A stretch of DNA of 64,000 nucleotides from Cytophagales bacterium (GCA_019456305.1 VRUD01000006.1:1-64000), one strand, 5' to 3'. Shown: positions 34,636 through 44,750, numbered from the stretch's first letter. The notes: generated by a model from the sequence alone, not told the origin. Program-made: numbers and translations.

Positions 34636-37600
34636 ATGAAAAACAAAAACAGAGACCCTATAGCCATAATAGGAATCGGCTGCAAATTTCCCGGAGGTTC
34701 AAATACTCCGGAAGAGTTTTGGAAACTTATATGTGAAAAAACAGACGCAATTTGTGATATTCCACCAGACCGTTGGGATATTGAAGCTTTATACGCACCT
34801 GATTTCAACCGGCCCGGTAAAATGAATGTTAAGAAAGGGGGCTTTGTAAAAGAAATTGACAAGTTTGACCCGGGATTCTTCGGCATTTCCCCCCTTGAGG
34901 CATCACGTATGGATCCTCAGCACCGGATGCTGCTTGAAGTAGCATACCATGCCATTGAAGATGCAGGAATATGCCTCGAAGATCTTTCGGGTTCACGCAC
35001 ATGTGTATTTACCGGTATTTCCTCTCATGATTATGGTGATATTCAAAATTCACCATTAGAGCAAGTGAACATCGGAGCACACACAAACGTTGGTTCAGCA
35101 TTGTGCATTTCGGCCAACCGCATCTCCTATACATTTAATTTAAAAGGGCCGAGCTTGTCTATTGATACTGCTTGTTCTTCCTCTTTACATGCAATCCATC
35201 TGGCTTGCCGGAGCATTTGGTCAGGAGAATCGGACTTTGGCTTTGCTGGAGGCGTAAATGCAATATTAAAACCCGAGCCGCAAATAGGATTCAGCAAAGG
35301 TGGTTTTCTCTCTCCGGATAGTGTATGCAGGTCTTTTGATGCAAAGGCAAACGGATACATACGCAGCGAAGGAGCAGGATTTGTTTTTCTCAAACCTCTC
35401 TCTCAGGCAAAGAAAGATAATGACCGGATCTATGCAGTTATCCATGGTTCTGCTATCAACCAGGATGGGGCCACAAAGGGTATCTCCGTTCCCAGCCAGG
35501 ATGCCCAAACAGAAATGCTGAAAGACGCATATAAGGATGCCGGGATTGACCCGCATAAAGTTCAATATGTAGAAGCCCACGGAACCGGAACACTAGTAGG
35601 AGACCCTATCGAATCCACAGCTATCGGTACAGTTATTGGGACAAATAGAGATGATATTTGTTATATTGGCTCTATAAAATCTAATATAGGACACCTTGAA
35701 CCCGCTTCCGGTGTGGCAGGATTTACTAAACTGGCTCTCGCACTGAAACATGGGATCATTCCGCCAAACATACACTATGAAACTCCTAATCCTGAGATCC
35801 CTTTTGAAGAGCTGAAACTAAAAGTGCCAACTAAAATAGAGAAGTGGCCGAATCATAGGGAGGGTCGTTTTGCCGGAGTAAATTCTTTCGGTTTTGGCGG
35901 CTCTAATGTCCATGTAGTCCTTGAAGGTTTGTCGGACAATGATCATAAACCCAAAACCAGGAAGAAAAAAGACCTGCAGCTTTTCACCGTATCTGCAAGA
36001 AGTCCTGAAGCTATCAATGATTACGCTAAATTATATATAGATTTCTTAAATGATAAGGAAAACAAAGTAAGTTTGAATGATATCTGCTATTCGGCAGGAG
36101 TAAGGCGCACTCATCACAACAATCGTTTGACGGTCGTTGCCGGATCTAAAAAAGAATTAGCGGAAAACTTACAGGTCTTTTTAAGTGGTGAAACAGTGAC
36201 AGGCATCTCTTCCGGGCGTGCTGACTTAAAAAAGGACAAAATAGTGTTTGTCTTTTCAGGACAAGGCCCTCAATGGTGGGGGATGGGCAGGCAACTGCTG
36301 GAAAACGAACCCCTGTTCAGGAAAAATATTAAAAAGTTAGATGTCATGCTCAGCAAATATGCGGATTGGTCGATAATTGAAGAGCTTAATAAGGATGAAA
36401 AAACATCACGTATCAGCGAAACGAATATTGCTCAACCTGCCATATTTGCGATCCAGATAGCGCTTTATGAAATGTGGAAAGCAGTTGGAATCACTCCTGA
36501 CGCTGTTGTTGGACATAGCATCGGAGAGGTGGGGGCCGGCTATGCCTCCGGAGCATTGACTCTTGAGCAAGCCGTTATGCTGATTTTTCACAGAAGCCGT
36601 GTCCAATTCAAGGCTACAGATAAGGGAAAAATGCTGGCAGTAGGATTACCTTATGAAGAAGCTAAGGGTATTATCAATGGCCTGGAAGGTAAAGTTTCAG
36701 TTGGCGCTGTGAACGGCCCTGCCATGGTAGCCCTGTCAGGAGACACTGATGTTATTGAAAAAATAGCTAAAGATCTTGAAAAAAAGGATATTTTCAATCG
36801 CATGCTAGAAGTGAGAGTACCTTTCCATAGTCACCACATGGAACCGCTCAAAGAAGAACTTCTTAGTTCATTAAAAAGCATAAAACCATCTGCCACTAAA
36901 ATTCCATTTTATTCAACCGTTGAAGGTAAAAAGATCGAAGGCAAAAAACTGGATTCGATGTATTGGTTCCATAATGTCAGAAAACCCGTACTTTTCATTA
37001 CTGCTATTGAGGAAATGATTAATGACGGGTTCGATACATTCATTGAATTAGGCCCGCATCCTATTCATGCTATCGGTATTAATGACCTGTTTTCTGTTAA
37101 AAAGAAAGATGGTCTGGTTGTCCCGTCCCTGAGGAGAAAAGAAGATGAAAAACGCACCTTCCTTTCATCCGTTGGATCACTACATACCTGGGGATGCAAA
37201 GTGGATTGGAAAACATACTTTGGCGATGATAATAATTTTGTTTCATTACCTAAATACCCATGGCAAAAAGAGAGATATTGGATAGAAACCGAAGAAGGAA
37301 CTAAAAAACGGTTGGGTTCTTATGAACATCCTCATTTAACACGCAAGACATCTTCCGCAAGAGAAAGCAATAACATACTATGGGATATCACATTAGATAA
37401 GAGAACTTATCCCTATATTGAAGATCATAAAGTTCAGGGACCAATCGTATTTCCCGGGGCAGGGCATGTTGAGCTTGCCATTTCTGCAGCCCGGGCATCT
37501 TTTGGAGAAAAATTCGAATTTTTGCAAAACCTCAATTTCACAAGTGCGTTATTCTTACCTGATGAGGGAGAGCCACCTCATATCCAGATGGATATATCTC

Positions 37601-40600
37601 ATGACGGAGGCGACTATTTCATCTATACCAAACCCAGGAGCCAGGATGCCTCCTGGGCGATGTGCTCCAACGGGAAAATAAATCACATTGGAGATGATTT
37701 TAAATCCATAAAGGTCGATCTTAAAGACATCCGCAAGAGAGTGAATATTCCGGTGGAAGTTAAAAAAATGCATGAGGAGCTGCTGGAAAGTGGACTTTAC
37801 CTGGGGCCTTCTTTCAAAAATATCAAAAACCTTTGGAGAAGTGACGGGCTTTGGGAAGCGCTGAGTGAGATAGAAGTAGATGAAACTATTCGCTCGGAAT
37901 TCTTCCAGTTCAACCTCCACCCGGGAGTGTTGGATAGCTGCTTTCAAACAGTTTTCGGGATTTTTAACGAAAGATTTGATGCAAGTAAAAAAATGGGAGT
38001 TTATATCCCCGTCCATATTGACCGGGTTAAATTCTATCAAAAACCCAATTCGCATAAGTTATATGTGCATGGCAAGTTAAGGGAATGGACAGATGAATAT
38101 GTTTTGGGCGAATTGTGGATCTTCAATGAAGACGGAGAGCTCGTTGCAGAATTTCACGGTTTCCGGTCTCAATACCTGAAGGGCTCGAGAGGAGAAGCAG
38201 GTGGTGAGCAAGACAAATGGTTTTATGAATTCAACTGGAACATGAAAACCAGGACAGACCAGGAGCTGGTTCGCAATCCGGGAGAATATATTCCATCACC
38301 AAACTCCATTAAAAAAGGCGTTCAGGAAACTATAAAAGAAATTGTTAAACGAAAAGAACAGGACGAATATTACAAGCAATACGAACCGGAGCAATACCAG
38401 CTCACAATAGGATATATCTGCAATTCTTTGAAGGAGATGGGTATGTCTTTTAAGGCAGGAACTAAAATCAATACCGGGAAATTAATAAAAGAGTTTGAAA
38501 TAGTTGAGGAGCATCATCGCCTTTTTAACCACATGTTTCATCTCCTGAAAAATGCAGGTATCGTTAAAGGGGAGGCCGGTAAGTATGAAATAATAAAAAC
38601 TCCTGATCTAAGAGATGTCAATTCATGGATGGAAGAGCTGAATAACAAATACCCCCAGTTTCATCATGAATCAACCTTGCTGGGCCGCTGCGGGCCTGAG
38701 TTAACAGGAGTATTGACAGGAAATGTTGATCCCATACTTTTAATTTTCCCCGAAGATCAATGGGATGCCATTGTCAAATATTATGTGGAGGGATTCGCCT
38801 TTAAAAAATACAATGATATTGCGGCAAAGGCGGTATCAGAGCTGTTGAAAGACATTCCCGAAGATCAAACAATAAGGGTGCTTGAAATTGGTGCCGGCAC
38901 GGGCGGAATGACCCAGGCCGTCCTTCCCCTGTTACCTCCTGAAAGGACAGAATATATTTATACTGATATTTCCAACATGTTCATGATGAAGGCACAACAG
39001 AGGTTTGCCAGGTATCCTTTTGTTCAGTATAAGGTCTTAGACATTGAGAAAGACCCTGCAGAGCAGGGACTTGACCTGAACTCCTTCGACATCATCGTTG
39101 CTTCGGATGTCATTCATGCAACACGCGAGTTGAAAACCACGCTTGGCAATGTCCAAAAACTGCTCGCTTCAGAAGGTGTATTGATGATGTTAGAGGTAAC
39201 AAATTCACCGGTTTACTTAGATTTCATCTTTGGCATGACTGAAGGATGGTGGTTGTTTGAAGATACGAATATCCGGCCCGATCATGCGACCATGAGCCCG
39301 GATAAGTGGAAAAAGGTATTGGAAAACCTTGAATATTCCGATGTGGCCGTTTACACCGATTTTGAGAAAAACGACTCTTCCTGCCAAAGCGTTATCCTTG
39401 CGCGCGGTAAAAAATTGGAGCTGGTCAATAAAACAATAGAAGAATCGCCTAAGCTGGGTGAAGCCGACTGGCTGATATTTGCCGACAGCACCGGTGTTGC
39501 TGATAAGATACAAAAGAGATTAAAAGCGATTGACAAGCAATGCTTTGTCATTAAACGCGGACAAGATTTCAAGAAAATAAGTGATACGGAGTTTGAAATA
39601 GACCCATTGGCACAGGAAGGGACTGACAAGGTCATTGATCTGGTTGCCGGCAGGAAAAAATTCCAGGGGATTATCTTCCTGTGGGGTCTGGATTCCGTTG
39701 ATAACAAAAAACTCAATGTTGAAAATATTATCCGTTCAGAAGAGAATTCAACAATCACGTTGATGAATATCATGAGGAAACTGAACGATACAAACTATGA
39801 GAAAAATCCTGAGATATGGATCATTTTCAGTGGCGCTCAAACTGTCGGTGGTACTCCCAAAACCCTGAACCTTTCCCAAACGGGACTAAGAGGCGTCAGT
39901 AAGGTTGCTATGAATGAATTCCCGGTTTTCAACTCAACCCTGGTTGATTTTGGCAGTCCTGTTCAGGATGATGAGATCGAGGCATTCATAGAAGAGATCC
40001 TTGCCAACGACAGGGAGGATGAGATCGCTTTCAGAGGCAAGAAACGTTATATAAACCGGTTAGAGAGAATTTCGACTGACAGCATAGCACAACGGGCTAT
40101 GAAAACAGTTCCGGCAGAGGGTTCAAGCTACACTACCTCCATTTCAGAATACGGTGTGCTCGACAATCTTATTATCCGTGAAACTCCCCGAATAGTACCT
40201 GGCGATGATGAAGTAGAAGTTAAAATAAAAGCTGCCACTCTCAACTTCCGTGATATTATGCTGGCTATGGGATTGCTTCCGGATCTGGCGATTGAAGGTG
40301 GCCTTTTCGGCAGGAACTTCGGCCTTGAATGTTCCGGCATTATCACTGCTATAGGAAAAGACGTCAAAGACGTTAAGGTCGGTGATGAGGTGATGGCTAC
40401 CGCACCCTCTTGTTTAAGCGGTTTTGCTTACCCAAAGGGCTGTCATATAGTTAGAAAACCAAAAAACATCAGTTTTGAAGAGGCAGCATGCTTGCCAGTG
40501 GTTTATGTTACTGCTTATTATTCCCTGATACATCATTGCCGCATGCGAAAGGGAGAAAAAGTGCTTATCCATGCTGCCGCAGGAGGCGTTGGCATTGCTG

Positions 40601-43047
40601 CAATTCATATTGCCAATGCAGTAGGGGCAGAAGTTTACGCAACAGTAGGCAGCCCGGAAAAAAGAAAATACATCGAAAGCATCGGTGTTAAGCCTGGAAA
40701 TATATTGAACTCACGTACCTTGGAGTTTGCCGACCGGATCATGGAGCTTACCGATGGCAAAGGTGTTGACATTGTACTTAACTCACTTTCAGGAGAAGCC
40801 ATCTATAAAAGTGTAAGGTGTTTAGCCCCTTATGGCAGGTTCGTGGAAATCGGCAAGACAGATATTTACAGAAACAGCAAACTGGGCTTGCAGCCGTTCG
40901 GAAACAACTTATCCTATTTCGGGGTGGATGTTGACCGGCTTTTCAAGCAAAAGGAAAAATTTGGCGGTGAGCTTTTCCAGGAATCCATTGATTTCTTTGT
41001 GAAAAATAAATTTCCCGTTCATCCCATCAAGACATTTCCTATCTTAAAGATTGCCGATGCCTTTCAATATATGGCGGGAGCCAGGCATATTGGCAAGATT
41101 ATCATCTCCATGGAGGGAGACGTGAAGGTAGCGCCACCGGAAGAGATACAATTTAAAAAAGACCGCACTTACGTGATCACAGGCGGTGCTTCGGGTTTCG
41201 GACTGGCAATTGCCAATTGGATGACAACCAAGGGAGCCAGGCACCTCGTGTTGGGGAGCAGAACCGGCCCTAAAACAGATGAAGAAAAGGCAATAGTTGA
41301 AAAAATGAGGGAAAAAGGCGTGAACGTCATGCTGGCAATGGGAGATGTATCTAAAAAACAAGATGTTCTCAGGGTGGTAAGCGACATAAAAAATAACATG
41401 CCCCCGGTTGCCGGCATACAACACGCAGCAATGGTATTGGATGACGGAGGCATACCCGAGATAGATCACGAACGCTATATGAAGGTCTTTAAACCAAAAG
41501 TATTGGGATGCTGGCTGCTTCATCTTGCCACGAAAGACCTGGATCTCGACCACTTCATTTCATATTCTTCGATTTCGGCTGTTTATGGTAATCCCGGCCA
41601 GGTAAGCTATGTGGGCGCCAACAGTTTCCTTGACAATTTCTCATCTTTCAGAAGATCGCAGGGATTGCCCGCTACGACCATCAATTGGGGCGTGATCGGT
41701 GATGTAGGGTTTGTAGCGAGAAGCGGTAATGTCGGTGGATTATTATACAAGCAGGGCTGGAAAGCCTTTACCCTGGACCAGGCAACCAGTATATTTGAGC
41801 AAATACTGTTAAACAACCCCGTGCAAAGGGTTGCAACGGATTCTGACTGGGAAATGATAGGAGAATTTTATCCTCATTCTGCTAAGACAAGTCGTTTTGG
41901 CAACCTTATCAAAGAAAAGAAATTAACCGCCTCTTCAGGAGCTGGCTCCGGGGACGGAGCGCTTAAATCAACGTTGCTTGAATCAAGCCCCGAAGAGCAA
42001 TATGATATTTTAATTGATCAGTTAAAAGATACTTTTGCCAGGGTACTGGGCACCACTTCTGATAAAGTGGACGTTATTGAACCGGTTACAAAATATGGAC
42101 TGGATTCATTGATGGCTAACCAGATCCGGAACTGGATACAAAGCAACGTATCTGTTGACTACTCCATGATGCGCATTATGAAAGGCCCGACAATAGAAGA
42201 GATGACAGTTCAGATATTAAGTGAATTTGAAGGTCAGTCAAATGGACAGGAACAGCAACAGGAACAAAGCAATGAGCTGGATAAATGGATCATTCGCACC
42301 AAAAAAGTTGATGATCCGAGACTGCGCCTGTTCTGCCTGCCGTATTTTGCCGGAGGCGCCTCTGCTTACAATGGCTGGCATGAGCTGCTGCCGGACGATA
42401 TAGAGGTTTGTGCTATTCAATATCCCGGCAGGGAGGAACGGTCTAATGAGAAACCCTTTAGTGATGTTGCTGACCTAATCAAAGCGATGGCAGACGCCAT
42501 GGAACCGTTATTAGACCGTCCTTTCGCTTTTTACAATCACAGCGCCGGAGCAGGCGTGGGACTGGAATTAGCGAGATACCTGAGAAAAGAAAAAGGAATT
42601 GAGCCGGTTAAATTTATTGTCGGTGGCTGGAAAGCGCCACATCTCGTAAGCCCGTTCAAATTCCTGGATGCTATAAAAGATGACGAAGTTTACGAAGAAA
42701 AGAACATCCCTAATATCATCAACCATTTAAGATCGTTGGAAATTCCCGATGCCGTTCTTCAAAACAAAGAGTTGATCAACGAGATGCTTCCGTCATTGCG
42801 TGCCGATATATTGCTCGGTAAAAGATATAAATATTACGAAGACAAACCGCTAAGCTGTCCGCTCATGGCTATTGCAGGAAAAAATGACACGGTTTTTACG
42901 GAAAAGGAGTTAAAAGCATGGAAAAAACATACTTCCGCAGAATTCAACTTCATAACAATAAACGGCAGCCACCTCTTCTGCAGAGACAATAAAGAAGAAC
43001 TTCTTGAAATATTAACGCATGAATTGGGCGAACTTGTTGAGGCGTAA
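34636..43047 (+). CDS. Single-module highly reducing type I polyketide synthase (KS-AT-DH-MT-ER-KR-ACP-TE)
   Basis: 2803 aa. Domains with active sites seen: KS, Cys180 in DTACSSS and the later His motifs (VEAHGTGT, SNIGHLE); AT, Ser628 in GHSIGE, with VPFHSHH suggesting malonyl; DH, His931 (HKVQGPIVFP) and Asp1100; C-methyltransferase, SAM motif LEIGAGTGG at 1416-1424; ER, Gly-rich AAAGGVGIAA about 1980-1989; KR, TGGASGFG at 2182-2189 with Ser2312, Tyr2325 and Asn2329; ACP, Ser2491 in YGLDSLMAN; thioesterase, Ser2636 (NHSAG) and His2779. All domains look active, so one complete reductive cycle with C-methylation is encoded. With no second module it probably works iteratively, making a saturated methyl-branched chain released by the TE. 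First gene of the plus-strand cluster. Confidence 0.95.
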   Translation: MKNKNRDPIAIIGIGCKFPGGSNTPEEFWKLICEKTDAICDIPPDRWDIEALYAPDFNRPGKMNVKKGGFVKEIDKFDPGFFGISPLEASRMDPQHRMLLEVAYHAIEDAGICLEDLSGSRTCVFTGISSHDYGDIQNSPLEQVNIGAHTNVGSALCISANRISYTFNLKGPSLSIDTACSSSLHAIHLACRSIWSGESDFGFAGGVNAILKPEPQIGFSKGGFLSPDSVCRSFDAKANGYIRSEGAGFVFLKPLSQAKKDNDRIYAVIHGSAINQDGATKGISVPSQDAQTEMLKDAYKDAGIDPHKVQYVEAHGTGTLVGDPIESTAIGTVIGTNRDDICYIGSIKSNIGHLEPASGVAGFTKLALALKHGIIPPNIHYETPNPEIPFEELKLKVPTKIEKWPNHREGRFAGVNSFGFGGSNVHVVLEGLSDNDHKPKTRKKKDLQLFTVSARSPEAINDYAKLYIDFLNDKENKVSLNDICYSAGVRRTHHNNRLTVVAGSKKELAENLQVFLSGETVTGISSGRADLKKDKIVFVFSGQGPQWWGMGRQLLENEPLFRKNIKKLDVMLSKYADWSIIEELNKDEKTSRISETNIAQPAIFAIQIALYEMWKAVGITPDAVVGHSIGEVGAGYASGALTLEQAVMLIFHRSRVQFKATDKGKMLAVGLPYEEAKGIINGLEGKVSVGAVNGPAMVALSGDTDVIEKIAKDLEKKDIFNRMLEVRVPFHSHHMEPLKEELLSSLKSIKPSATKIPFYSTVEGKKIEGKKLDSMYWFHNVRKPVLFITAIEEMINDGFDTFIELGPHPIHAIGINDLFSVKKKDGLVVPSLRRKEDEKRTFLSSVGSLHTWGCKVDWKTYFGDDNNFVSLPKYPWQKERYWIETEEGTKKRLGSYEHPHLTRKTSSARESNNILWDITLDKRTYPYIEDHKVQGPIVFPGAGHVELAISAARASFGEKFEFLQNLNFTSALFLPDEGEPPHIQMDISHDGGDYFIYTKPRSQDASWAMCSNGKINHIGDDFKSIKVDLKDIRKRVNIPVEVKKMHEELLESGLYLGPSFKNIKNLWRSDGLWEALSEIEVDETIRSEFFQFNLHPGVLDSCFQTVFGIFNERFDASKKMGVYIPVHIDRVKFYQKPNSHKLYVHGKLREWTDEYVLGELWIFNEDGELVAEFHGFRSQYLKGSRGEAGGEQDKWFYEFNWNMKTRTDQELVRNPGEYIPSPNSIKKGVQETIKEIVKRKEQDEYYKQYEPEQYQLTIGYICNSLKEMGMSFKAGTKINTGKLIKEFEIVEEHHRLFNHMFHLLKNAGIVKGEAGKYEIIKTPDLRDVNSWMEELNNKYPQFHHESTLLGRCGPELTGVLTGNVDPILLIFPEDQWDAIVKYYVEGFAFKKYNDIAAKAVSELLKDIPEDQTIRVLEIGAGTGGMTQAVLPLLPPERTEYIYTDISNMFMMKAQQRFARYPFVQYKVLDIEKDPAEQGLDLNSFDIIVASDVIHATRELKTTLGNVQKLLASEGVLMMLEVTNSPVYLDFIFGMTEGWWLFEDTNIRPDHATMSPDKWKKVLENLEYSDVAVYTDFEKNDSSCQSVILARGKKLELVNKTIEESPKLGEADWLIFADSTGVADKIQKRLKAIDKQCFVIKRGQDFKKISDTEFEIDPLAQEGTDKVIDLVAGRKKFQGIIFLWGLDSVDNKKLNVENIIRSEENSTITLMNIMRKLNDTNYEKNPEIWIIFSGAQTVGGTPKTLNLSQTGLRGVSKVAMNEFPVFNSTLVDFGSPVQDDEIEAFIEEILANDREDEIAFRGKKRYINRLERISTDSIAQRAMKTVPAEGSSYTTSISEYGVLDNLIIRETPRIVPGDDEVEVKIKAATLNFRDIMLAMGLLPDLAIEGGLFGRNFGLECSGIITAIGKDVKDVKVGDEVMATAPSCLSGFAYPKGCHIVRKPKNISFEEAACLPVVYVTAYYSLIHHCRMRKGEKVLIHAAAGGVGIAAIHIANAVGAEVYATVGSPEKRKYIESIGVKPGNILNSRTLEFADRIMELTDGKGVDIVLNSLSGEAIYKSVRCLAPYGRFVEIGKTDIYRNSKLGLQPFGNNLSYFGVDVDRLFKQKEKFGGELFQESIDFFVKNKFPVHPIKTFPILKIADAFQYMAGARHIGKIIISMEGDVKVAPPEEIQFKKDRTYVITGGASGFGLAIANWMTTKGARHLVLGSRTGPKTDEEKAIVEKMREKGVNVMLAMGDVSKKQDVLRVVSDIKNNMPPVAGIQHAAMVLDDGGIPEIDHERYMKVFKPKVLGCWLLHLATKDLDLDHFISYSSISAVYGNPGQVSYVGANSFLDNFSSFRRSQGLPATTINWGVIGDVGFVARSGNVGGLLYKQGWKAFTLDQATSIFEQILLNNPVQRVATDSDWEMIGEFYPHSAKTSRFGNLIKEKKLTASSGAGSGDGALKSTLLESSPEEQYDILIDQLKDTFARVLGTTSDKVDVIEPVTKYGLDSLMANQIRNWIQSNVSVDYSMMRIMKGPTIEEMTVQILSEFEGQSNGQEQQQEQSNELDKWIIRTKKVDDPRLRLFCLPYFAGGASAYNGWHELLPDDIEVCAIQYPGREERSNEKPFSDVADLIKAMADAMEPLLDRPFAFYNHSAGAGVGLELARYLRKEKGIEPVKFIVGGWKAPHLVSPFKFLDAIKDDEVYEEKNIPNIINHLRSLEIPDAVLQNKELINEMLPSLRADILLGKRYKYYEDKPLSCPLMAIAGKNDTVFTEKELKAWKKHTSAEFNFITINGSHLFCRDNKEELLEILTHELGELVEA

Positions 43048-43058
43048 GCTGCCAAGAT

Positions 43059-43538
43059 ATGTTAGAGATTAGAAAAATACATCATCGCGCAACGTATAGC
43101 AACAAATTTTCTACCTGTATTAAATTCTATTACGAAAAAGTAAGTAAGCAACCCAAATTGTTTTTTGATTTGCCCCGGCCAAAACGAAAAAAAATACTTC
43201 CTAAAGTAATAGACCAACAAGATGTAAAAAAAATATTATCTGCTTTTAAAAGTCATCATCCGAAAGATTATTTGTTTGAAGGACAGTTTGGAGGCGCTAT
43301 AAGTATTCGCACCGCTCAACAATTATTTGCCAATGCTAAACGAAAAGCCGGAATACATAAAAGCGTAGGCATCCATAGTTTGAGACATAGTTTTGCCACC
43401 CACCTGCACGAACAAGGGATAGATATAAAACACATTCAGGATTTATTGGGTCATACTAATATTGCTACTACTATGCGCTACACTCATGTAAGTAAGAAGG
43501 ACTTGGGTAAAATTAAAAGTCCTTTAGATAACATTTAG
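43059..43538 (+). pseudogene. Internally deleted tyrosine recombinase (integron/Xer-like)
   Basis: 159 aa. The last ~90 residues are a recombinase core with His106-x2-Arg109 (HSLRH), His132 (LLGH) and nucleophile Tyr141 (MRYTH), ending 'KIKSPLDNI' like the Bacteroidota integron-type integrases. The N-terminus keeps only the end of the SAM-like domain ('IKFYYEKV'), and at about residue 64 the chain jumps straight to 'KDYLFEGQ'. The ~80 residues that should carry the first catalytic Arg are missing. It is thus very probably inactive. It begins 11 bp after the PKS stop and opens an accessory islet. Confidence 0.75.
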
Positions 43539-43543
43539 CACTT

Positions 43544-43585
43544 GCGTTTTTTGTATAGCAAAGAATAGTGATATTCAAAAAACGC
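43544..43585. repeat. 10-bp hairpin after the recombinase remnant
   Basis: GCGTTTTTTG (43544-43553) pairs with CAAAAAACGC (43576-43585). It could be a terminator or part of a recombination site. The rest of the gap to 43724 shows repeated GCGG-containing motifs and no gene. Confidence 0.55.
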
Positions 43586-43724
43586 ACAAAACAGATTTGG
43601 ATGTCAAGTAGTTAATGGTCAGTATTGCGGCTATTTACAAGTTAGCGGTTATTGTATCGCGGCAGACAGGTATCTACCAATTTTGACACTTATTGCGGTT
43701 GGACAAGTATAAAAAACAAAGACA

Positions 43725-43973
43725 ATGAAAACAATCATCTCAATATCACTGACATTTGCGACAATTCTTTTGCTGACACAATGCAAAAAGGACTGTATAA
43801 AATCTGACCGATGTAATTTAGAACCCAATGCAGGATTTTGTATGGCTGCAATACCCAAATACTACTACGACAAAAAAGACAAAAAATGTAAACAATTTAC
43901 TTGGGGCGGTTGTGGCGGTGTTGTTCCGTTTGACACTATGGAAGAATGTGAAAAACAATGCGACTGCAAATGA
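43725..43973 (+). CDS. Kunitz/BPTI-domain lipoprotein
   Basis: 82 aa. A lipoprotein signal ends at Cys20 (LLLTQC). The mature part has six Cys at 30, 39, 55, 63, 75 and 79, i.e. spacings 9-16-8-12-4, against 9-16-8-13-4 in bovine BPTI. The surrounding residues also fit (F-T-W-G-G-C-G-G; 'MEECEKQC' at the end). The P1 residue after the second Cys is Met40. Kunitz proteins inhibit serine proteases and are mostly animal; bacterial examples are rare. A secreted, lipid-anchored protease inhibitor is therefore the best guess. It overlaps the next gene by ATGA. Confidence 0.85.
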   Translation: MKTIISISLTFATILLLTQCKKDCIKSDRCNLEPNAGFCMAAIPKYYYDKKDKKCKQFTWGGCGGVVPFDTMEECEKQCDCK

Positions 43974-44323
43974 AAAAACTAAAACCATATCTACTTCTAA
44001 TAATTTTTTTCGCATTGACACTGGCGGGGTGTAAAAAAATTGATGTGCCAAATGACACGCCTACCTGCATAAAAAAGAAAATCAGAAAATTATTAAAGGA
44101 GGACTGCCCTTCTGTTAAAACAGTTTATCAATACAGTTTTCAGGGACAGACAGTTTATTCTTTCAGTCCACAAAACTGTGGTGCTGACTTGACAGGTGAG
44201 GTCGTTGACGACAACTGTAATACTATTTGTTGGCTTGGAGGAATTTCAGGAAACATACTCTGCAACGGAGACACTTTCTACAAAGCCACGACAAATGAAA
44301 AACTAATTTGGCAAGACAATTAA
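43970..44323 (+). CDS. DUF6970-like small lipoprotein
   Basis: 117 aa from Met 43970, a start supported by the ATGA overlap with the Kunitz gene. Lipobox LAGC; then 'CIKKKIRKLLKEDCPSVKTVYQYSFQGQTVYSF' and 'DDNCNTICWLGGISGNILCNGD', matching a Cys-containing small-lipoprotein family of Bacteroidota (DUF6970). Function unknown. The coupling with the Kunitz gene suggests a two-gene cassette. Confidence 0.7.
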   Translation: MKKLKPYLLLIIFFALTLAGCKKIDVPNDTPTCIKKKIRKLLKEDCPSVKTVYQYSFQGQTVYSFSPQNCGADLTGEVVDDNCNTICWLGGISGNILCNGDTFYKATTNEKLIWQDN

Positions 44324-44376
44324 GAACACGCACCTTGACTAATATGGCTGACAATTCACGACACGACAAAAAACAA

Positions 44377-44468
44377 CGAACCGCTAATCGAGTAGCCCGC
44401 CCCGCCAAAAACTGACGGGGTGAGGCTCTCACACCACCAAGCGTACGGTTCTCGTACTTGGCGGTTCG
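44377..44468 (+). other. Structured RNA-like element: closing stem around two hairpins
   Basis: CGAACCGC (44377-44384) can pair with GCGGTTCG (44461-44468). Inside lie hairpins CCCCG/CGGGG (44400-44420) and CCACCAAGCGTAC/GTACTTGGCGG (44434-44464), the latter competing with the closing stem. The sequence resembles material that I recall next to group II intron reverse transcriptases in Bacteroidota, but no reverse transcriptase is present here. It may be a decayed intron end; the identification is weak. Confidence 0.35.
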
Positions 44469-44640
44469 TTAAGCATACTAAAGCCGCTCTTTTCAACGGC
44501 AGTAGCTTTTCATTACTTTGAGGTAAGGCTGGTAAACTCGAGGTTTAAACCTCCTTATCAAATTTCAATCTACTTCAAGATAATTCAAAGAACTTTCGTA
44601 CCTTTGCGGTACGTGTTCTGCCCATGCTGGGCACACACAT

Positions 44641-44750
44641 ATGCTATATGCCATTGCGGTTGACGAGAATATTCGTACTTTAGTGTTTTCAACAAGCGGT
44701 TGTTTTCGGGGACAGTTACGTAGTTCTTAAACCGCAACGGCACATAGCAT
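44641..44750. repeat. 21-bp inverted repeat, attC-like in layout
   Basis: 44641-44661 and 44730-44750 are inverted copies with two mismatches (ATGCTATATGCCATTGCGGTT), 68 bp apart. A CGTTAGCA motif follows at about 44754. Size and layout resemble a large integron cassette recombination site, but the consensus RYYYAAC/GTTRRRY ends are not clear. Confidence 0.4.
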
